A DNA stretch of 64,000 nt from Ciona savignyi (lineage: Eukaryota > Chordata > Ascidiacea > Phlebobranchia > Cionidae). Below the pieces are notes generated by a model. It did not search any database. It saw only the letters and a program-made list of their open reading frames with translations, and had not been told where the DNA came from. The stretch covers positions 422,881 through 486,880 of the forward strand of contig CH001811.1 of the NCBI GenBank assembly GCA_000149265.1, in the 5' to 3' direction. Below, in pieces: positions 57,703 to 64,000 of this stretch. Positions within the stretch are counted from its first letter, which is position 1, and every line of letters starts with the position of its first letter. A program made the translations under genes and the position numbers.

Positions 57703-59728
57703 ATATATAAAAAAATGTTTTACTGGTAAGAAAATAGATTTACTTATTAAGTGAAATGATGAATGACGAACATCAGTTTAGATGTGCACACAGTACATAT
57801 TACTGGGATAAAAAGCGGGTTATAAATATATTAATTTTGCTTTAATTTTTTAGAAGTTAGCCAAAAAATGCTAGTATACTATTTTGTAGACAGTACAAAC
57901 AGACTTGCCTAAGAGGAATGATACTTTCTACGATGGGATATACAAATAAGAGGTTACGCATAGCGAAAAAAACAGAAAACAACACTATCGTGCAGATAAG
58001 TCCATAATTTGCAAAATAATTTATACGCCGGCTGATAGTTGGTCTATGCGTACTAAATTAAGCGGAAACTACCAAGGCGTCATTATGAGGAACAAAAGTA
58101 GTGGGTTCGTGCTGCGGTCTGGTTTTACAACACTTTACAATCTTCCACTATAGTTTAGATCGTCGTTGAATACGGAATACAATTTCCGTTTGCGTCACTG
58201 AATATAACCCTTCAGAATTTGACATAAATAGATTTCAACTTGTCCCTAGCATAACCCCTAAATCGTTTACTCACACGTTTGCCTGCACGCGAACGAAACG
58301 AGAGTTTTCCAGAGTCACGCAACTTCGGAATTTGATGTGTCATAGGCACAGTTCGATAGTGACGAACACTTCGAAATTTAAAACTAATTTTAAAGGAGTC
58401 AATTGACTAGATGAAACCAACAACTGGCATGTGTTTCGCATAGGAATGCGAAATTTCAATTAGTTTGCAATAGTAATACAGAATTCAAATTATGTCATTT
58501 CCTTATCCGAATACAGTCAGTGATTTTGAAATATGTTTTATTGTCGCATGGTGGCAGTCTCGCGCTATATTAGATTAATCAATAACGTCGATCGACTGCT
58601 GTACTTGAATACAAGCAATTTGTGAATGAACTTGTATTTTACACCGTCACTATCAGCGATGTTGATCTCTGAACTAACTATTTGGTAACCTTTCACTGAC
58701 AGCAGTTCCGCCTTAAAGAGAACCAACCCGCAATTAAAATGAAACATCTACGTCTCTATTCCGTTAAAGGAATTACTCGCTTTATCGGCTTTGAAATTTT
58801 TGCGGCCAAAAATCTCAGTGGTCACGGTGTTAGAGATTCTAACCTGGCAATCATTACCTCGTTCAATATGTTCGTGCTTGTAGCGGCAGGCCCCACTTGT
58901 GCTTCATAACTTTGCGCTTAATCTTTTAATCTATGTCCAAGACCGGGATTTAGTGGTGTCGAGCTCGAATTACAGAATGCAAGGTTGCAATCAAGCCAAG
59001 TGATCTTTAAACTCCATCTACAACGGAGACCGCCGTCAAACTAACGAGCGGCTGCGCCTGTGACGGTATGACATCCCTTCTGACTTGGCGTCGATTTCGT
59101 TTTAAAACAAGCCACGTTTTCCACCAGCAATACCACTCTGGCGGTTTTCATGGAAATTCGTGTTCACAATAAATTTAAATAAATACCTCTGAATAAGATA
59201 TCTGTGTCCGCAATGTCAAAATTGTTCAGAACGACTACGGTCGTAATTCTGGCTAAGCGCAAAGACCCAAAAAGGTAATTACGGGATCGTTATCTTTTAT
59301 TATTTCCGCGACTATTGTCACTAAAGTACCTATTCAAACTATCTTCGGAACTGTTAACGCAATTCAGTACATTCGTCGGTTATACAAAGTACGAAGACCC
59401 TTGGGAATATTTGTGGTTGAGTTGTATTTTGTTATCGTACATTTGAAAACGAAAATCGCGTGATTGATTGGATCGCAGTGCGAGACGTCAGTGCTCTTAT
59501 CTCGACATCGGTTGGGGAACTGTAGTGCCGATTCGGCAACATGGCCACCTGAGTACGAGTGAAACTACAGCCTCCACTTCTTAAGACTTGTTGTACGCTA
59601 AGTAGTGATGCATTTGTGGAGCCTGAGATAAAAAGGCTTAACAAGCCGCAAGCTTCCTGTCTCCCTCCTCTCCCACTCTTTTCTCTCCCTCCTCCCAGTG
59701 ACTGACGGAAAGAAATCACGGCGGTTTA
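57703..59728. other. Gene-free stretch
   Basis: No exon-like frame with splice sites or known motif was found on either strand. GC content rises from about 58.2 kb onward. Confidence 0.45.
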
Positions 59729-59742
59729 GTTGCCATGGAAAC
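59729..59742. promoter_or_regulatory. X-box-like RFX binding site
   Basis: GTTGCCATGGAAAC fits the RFX consensus GTNRCCNNRGYAAC except for one position and is a near-perfect palindrome. RFX factors drive ciliary genes in animals. No flanking gene start is recognised, so a functional role is inference. Confidence 0.45.
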
Positions 59743-61972
59743 CTTTATTTCGCCTTTTTAGACCACTGAATGTTGTTTACGCAAGAAAAAGATGGATCGC
59801 CCGTGCATGTTTGATTAAAATCAAATTTACATTTCCTTTTTTGCAGATAGCTGCATTGTATGAACAAATAAACAAAAAAACGTTTATATTTCATCTTTTG
59901 TGGGATTAAAAAGCCAAGAATTGTAGATATTTGGTATGCAAATTTCAGTCATTTCCTTATTTCCACGATCACTTATGTGTGTTTCATTAAACGGAATTAT
60001 TTCAATAAAGCGGCCGCTACAGATTTAATAAAAGTTAAATTGTGGGTTGCGATGCTTTTAAGTGGTTCGTCTTGCCAGTCATGTTGCAATTAGTCGAAAT
60101 GAATCGACCTACTTCAACAATAAAGCACTGTGTGCAAACGTCCAGTCAGTCGCCACTGATGAGTGACATGAAAGTTCGGCTAATCCGCGGCGCAAACCGT
60201 GGTCACGTACCGCACTGAGCCGATCTTACTAATTAGCGACTTCCGACACAACAAGCAGGCGATATCTCCATTCGCAATCGCTCGCACGGATGGATTGTTG
60301 ATGACTAAAACAATAGCTGTCGACGACATGATTCGTAACCGACGATTTTTAGAGCGCAAATTCACGACTTACACGACCGCGCGAAAGGCGTTACTTGTGA
60401 ACTTGCGATTTAGAAAAGAAACACGAGTATTTTTAACTTCACAACAGACGCAAGTTTTCTTAACATTTTCTAACTGGAAGTTTTGTTTCGAAAATGCCGG
60501 AACCGACTTATACACAGTTCCAGTGTGGAAAAAACAGGTGGTCCGGATCTTGCGGTCGGTTATTCTGTCATCGATGGAACAAATACGAGCAGCTAGTGTC
60601 GACTGATGCTTCATCCCATGTCAGATTACTTTCAAGCCCATCCGCTAGTTTGCCAATAAATTATAACGTGCGTCATAATCCGAGCGGTTTTGTCGACCCT
60701 ACGTGTTCCGGACTTGGTTGCTTGCACAAATGCGAGAGGATAGATCCATGGTCGGTTTAACCCGCAAACATTCCAACTCCATTGCCCCACAAAAGTCAAC
60801 TTGGAAGTAACAGGTGGAGCCAATCAATCGGCGCCGTTCAATGCTACGAGGTTCACGGTCTTTGGTCGCCTTGCCGACGAAAATTGGTCTCTCGTCGCGG
60901 ACTCAGGTGCTCTTGGCATCTCACTGAATACACCTCTCCAAATCCAACCCTCCCGGGCGACTGGGAAGGAAACCCTGAGCCTCGTAGTCGCGCTGAGTCG
61001 CCCGAATCAAAAGCCACAAAACTATTCGAGTCTTTGTTTTGGAAACAAACTCGGCAGAAATCCATTTCCTCAGTAAACAAGCTGGCCCCACTGGCAGACT
61101 TTGACCTTAATATTAAATAACCGTTTTTGAAGTGTCATAGCAGACCCCAGACCGGGAAATTAAACGCTGTTGTATGTTACAACTCACTGAAAATAGATGA
61201 TGTAACCAATTTTTCTATGAAATGTCTAAAATATCAACCCGGAAACCACGACAGAGTATAATAGCATACAGTGTTTCATTGGCAATAATGGGAAAATATA
61301 TAATTAGCCAGAAGCATTTTTCTATATATTAGAAAGTAGATCATTTTAAATCGATTTGTTTCGGCGTGAATATAATCTTTAGAGACAAATCAAATATAGA
61401 TTAATCAAAAAGATAGCAATAAATGGAGTAAAGACGTTAATTCTCGGGCTTTGTGACAGCGGCGTTTTTGACAATATGAACATATATTTGCCAAGTGGTA
61501 AGTCAATGCCATTCTTAACAAGAAAACCTCTCTCCTTCAAACATGGTACACCCCATATTTATGCCGACCGGCCATACATCTTCTTCAAACCGACAAACGC
61601 CGTTCCTCATCGTTATGTCATCATACTTCCTATTGTAACCCTACAATGAACTTTTGTTAGCAAATAGGTCAATATCGTCGAGTGGGTTGCCGCCAATGGA
61701 GTCGCAACAGTGGCCACATTGTTTAGCTTGTGGAGAAGTTTTCGAGTGGGGGATTTGCGAAATTAAAACCCGGTAATCATTGTTCATTTTATCACATTAA
61801 GCAAAGTCAGGTCTCGGCGTTGGCATGGGAACAGGATCGTGTTCCGCGCCATCTAACTTCGTAACTCGGAATGTCGGGTTTCTGTGTATATAACGCGCGT
61901 TGTACATCTCTACCGTGTAGCAGCGTCTGTATAATTAGTTTTAATTGAGTTCTGGTTTTCTCACTGTGTTTA

Positions 61973-61980
61973 TGACGTCA
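61973..61980. promoter_or_regulatory. CRE palindrome
   Basis: TGACGTCA, the full CREB/ATF site, next to a GC-rich block (CGGCGGGTAAACGGGGGCGA). Confidence 0.4.
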
Positions 61981-63388
61981 CGGCGGGTAAACGGGGGCGA
62001 GGCGACAGGTCGCGTCCACGTAGCGATTACAGCGTTTTCTTTCCGGATTCAGGGAAAACAAAAACATTGAAAAGGACGCGCGGCCTGAGAATTTTGCCGC
62101 GGGGCAGCCGCCAGTAAAATCAAAATCACACGGCAGCCGTGAAAAACTGATGGTTTGACTGTGCGATTCAACACACACAACAACCCTGAATATTATTTTA
62201 TGTTCGAGCCGTGTTAAGTATAGGTTTGCAAATGAACAATCATTGACTAAATGGCTCGGCTGTCACCACGGCAATAAAACTTGTATCAAATTATTTGTTT
62301 AAAAATCGGCAATATTAAACAAAATTTGAAAAATCCTCCAGATAAAAATGTCTAGCGAAATTTTCAAAGTGGCGTCAGTTTTTTAAATGTATTTTTTTTC
62401 TTGTCATTTTAGACATCACTCGTTGTATACGAAACAGTGGCCTATCATGACGTAACGGGCCATCTTCAAGTGCTAGTTTCCGGCTTCTGGATGAACTCTG
62501 CTGGCGGTCGCTATGGTAGCCGCCAAAGGGCCAGGCAATCGGAAGAGAGAACGGAAACAAGGGTAAACACGATAACAATGGATCCACCGCAGGGTAACAT
62601 TAACCCCGACAACAGTGTGCTCAACTTATAAACATTATTAATTAAGCATAGCGCTAATTTGCCCAGAGCGCTACTCGGAAAATTGGACAGATATAGTATG
62701 TACGTCCTTACAGTATGTAGTCACAAACTACTATACAGTTTCACCTATGCAAGAACAAGGAACCAATTTGAATAGACACTCTTTCACGTTCCCTTTCCAG
62801 TCCCATGAATCATTGCTCGTGCATGATTCTTTATAATTTAAATCGAATCAGGCATGTTAACAATGTGCCCTCTAATTCGCGTTGTTTGATTCGGTTACTC
62901 CCGAGATAAACGCCGTGCATCTAATTACGCCCGCCCGATCAGATATTTCCAGGCTCAAATCGAATTCCACGTCGCCTTGACCTTCAATCTTCAGCGCAGT
63001 CGTGACGCTCGTATCGAATTTACGCACGTATCTATAATTCCGAAGATATTTTACTAATTAGACAGAGGCGTAAACCATCGATATGACAACAGAAATAGCT
63101 GCAGTATGCTAATACGAGTAAAATTCATCCCACGTTCAGAGATACAATCCATTGGCATTGCGTAATCGTAATGTTCATTATTAATATTAATTAATAAAAG
63201 CGTCCAGTCATTGTTTCAAAATAAGCCGCCATTTCTACTGCCATTAATCTGATAGGAACTATCGGAAGCAAGGCCAGCACTTAATATTCGATTATCGCCG
63301 TCAAATCTATTTTGCTCGCCACCGGGCTGTCACGTGATGGAGGAATGTGAGATGACAGTCAAGCCCATCGCGGCACGAATCTTTCCCG

Positions 63389-63396
63389 TGACGTCA
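63389..63396. promoter_or_regulatory. CRE palindrome
   Basis: TGACGTCA within CCCGTGACGTCATC; the second full site in the gene-free right end. Confidence 0.4.
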
Positions 63397-64000
63397 TCAA
63401 ATACCCCCGCGTGCATTCCGATCAAGGTCAAGGTTAATATCGAATCTCTGCCGATGCATCCCGAGCACGGGTGGGTAATGGCGGTAGTTGCAAGGTTGTA
63501 TTGTTGTCGACGGCATTATTACATCCGATATCTTAAATTCCTTTTCGGAAATGTTTGCCTTTCGAGCGATTTTCCGTGGGCCAACTGCCCCGAAGCGAAA
63601 ATCGCGGTCACATTTTCGCTTAAACCAGTCTTCGGTTACGAGAGCTAGCGATCAATCAGCAAGATCCCCTGCTGGTCAAGCCACGCCAGACTTTCTCAAG
63701 AAAACCTGTCTTGATAAAGGCATTGGAAAGATCAATTCCTATGTGATTAAGAACCATAGTTTGGTCACTGTATTTGTACAATAAGACCATAGGACACTCA
63801 CTCTATTTGGCATGCCTCTCCATAAAAGTTAAATTTGGATTCGCAGGATAGTCTAACTATGGCTCGACACGATCACGCCTGTATAATTTGGGGAACTAAA
63901 ATTTAATTAACTCACTAAACAATAAAAACTCTGCAGAATTACCATTCTTTTTAAACGGCTGTATTATGTAACCAAGCTCATCAAATAATTTTATTCGAAA

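Larger units (their letters stand above)
59743..64000. other. GC-richer region without recognised genes
   Basis: Several open frames of 60-135 codons occur (for example 60199-60606 +, 60853-61080 -, 62437-62631 +, 63334-63648 +) but none has recognisable motifs. The one at 62437 follows a plausible acceptor (CATTTTAG before 62411) and could be a terminal exon. CpG dinucleotides and TGACGTCA sites are frequent, so a promoter or enhancer region for a gene outside the window is possible. Confidence 0.4.

Noticed and set aside
60199-60606. 135-codon plus-strand open frame
   Set aside because: No recognisable motif; overlapping open frames on the other strand are equally long, as expected in GC-richer noncoding DNA.
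60853-61080. Minus-strand frame with CRVC suggesting a zinc finger
   Set aside because: Only two cysteines fit, and the rest is low-complexity Ser/Gly/Arg; not enough for a call.

Overview
The window looks like AT-rich, compact, intron-rich animal DNA. The gene content (FANCD2, an SLC5 transporter, an animal lipoxygenase, a zona-pellucida-domain membrane protein, CCDC12), short introns, abundant tRNA-derived SINEs and a CR1/L2-type LINE point to an invertebrate deuterostome. An ascidian tunicate (Ciona-like) is my best guess; that is inference, not proof. Three runs of N (25841-25940, 44354-44520, 56230-56329) are assembly gaps.

Layout. 1-5.9 kb: dispersed repeat, a possible 3' exon of an unrecognised gene, then a minus-strand LINE with intact ORF1 and frameshifted ORF2. 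6-8.4 kb: SINE and hAT-like debris. 8.5-14.8 kb (-): a 13-exon SLC5A8/12-type sodium/monocarboxylate transporter; all splice phases close to give 622 codons. 17.4-21.6 kb (-): a six-exon FAXDC2-like fatty-acid-hydroxylase/sterol-desaturase gene with one base missing in exon 5; its 3' half is duplicated as a pseudogene at 22.9-24.1 kb. 24.1-25.1 kb: a GC-richer block with a U6-snRNA-3'-end-like and spliced-leader-like sequence. 25.9-38.5 kb (-): FANCD2 in 17 exons, the last running into a gap. 39.8-45.9 kb (+): a signal-peptide/EB-like/ZP/furin-site/transmembrane protein. 46.7-52.1 kb (-): a 14-exon lipoxygenase with PLAT domain and all visible iron ligands. 53.7-55.0 kb (-): CCDC12. 55-64 kb: no recognisable gene; a piggyBac-like element with TTAA ends, hairpins, an RFX X-box and CRE sites.

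The genes are unrelated housekeeping, transport, lipid and surface functions; there is no operon-like or pathway logic. Most interesting: FANCD2 appears to carry Gln where vertebrates have the monoubiquitinated Lys; the lipoxygenase begins with a dual-acylation-type MGxCC motif; the FAXDC2-like gene is frameshifted while its dead duplicate keeps the ancestral frame at that spot; two introns have GC donors; and about 20 copies of one SINE family litter the introns and spacers.

Exon models were built by eye from splice sites, reading-frame phase and remembered family features; no alignment or transcript was available.
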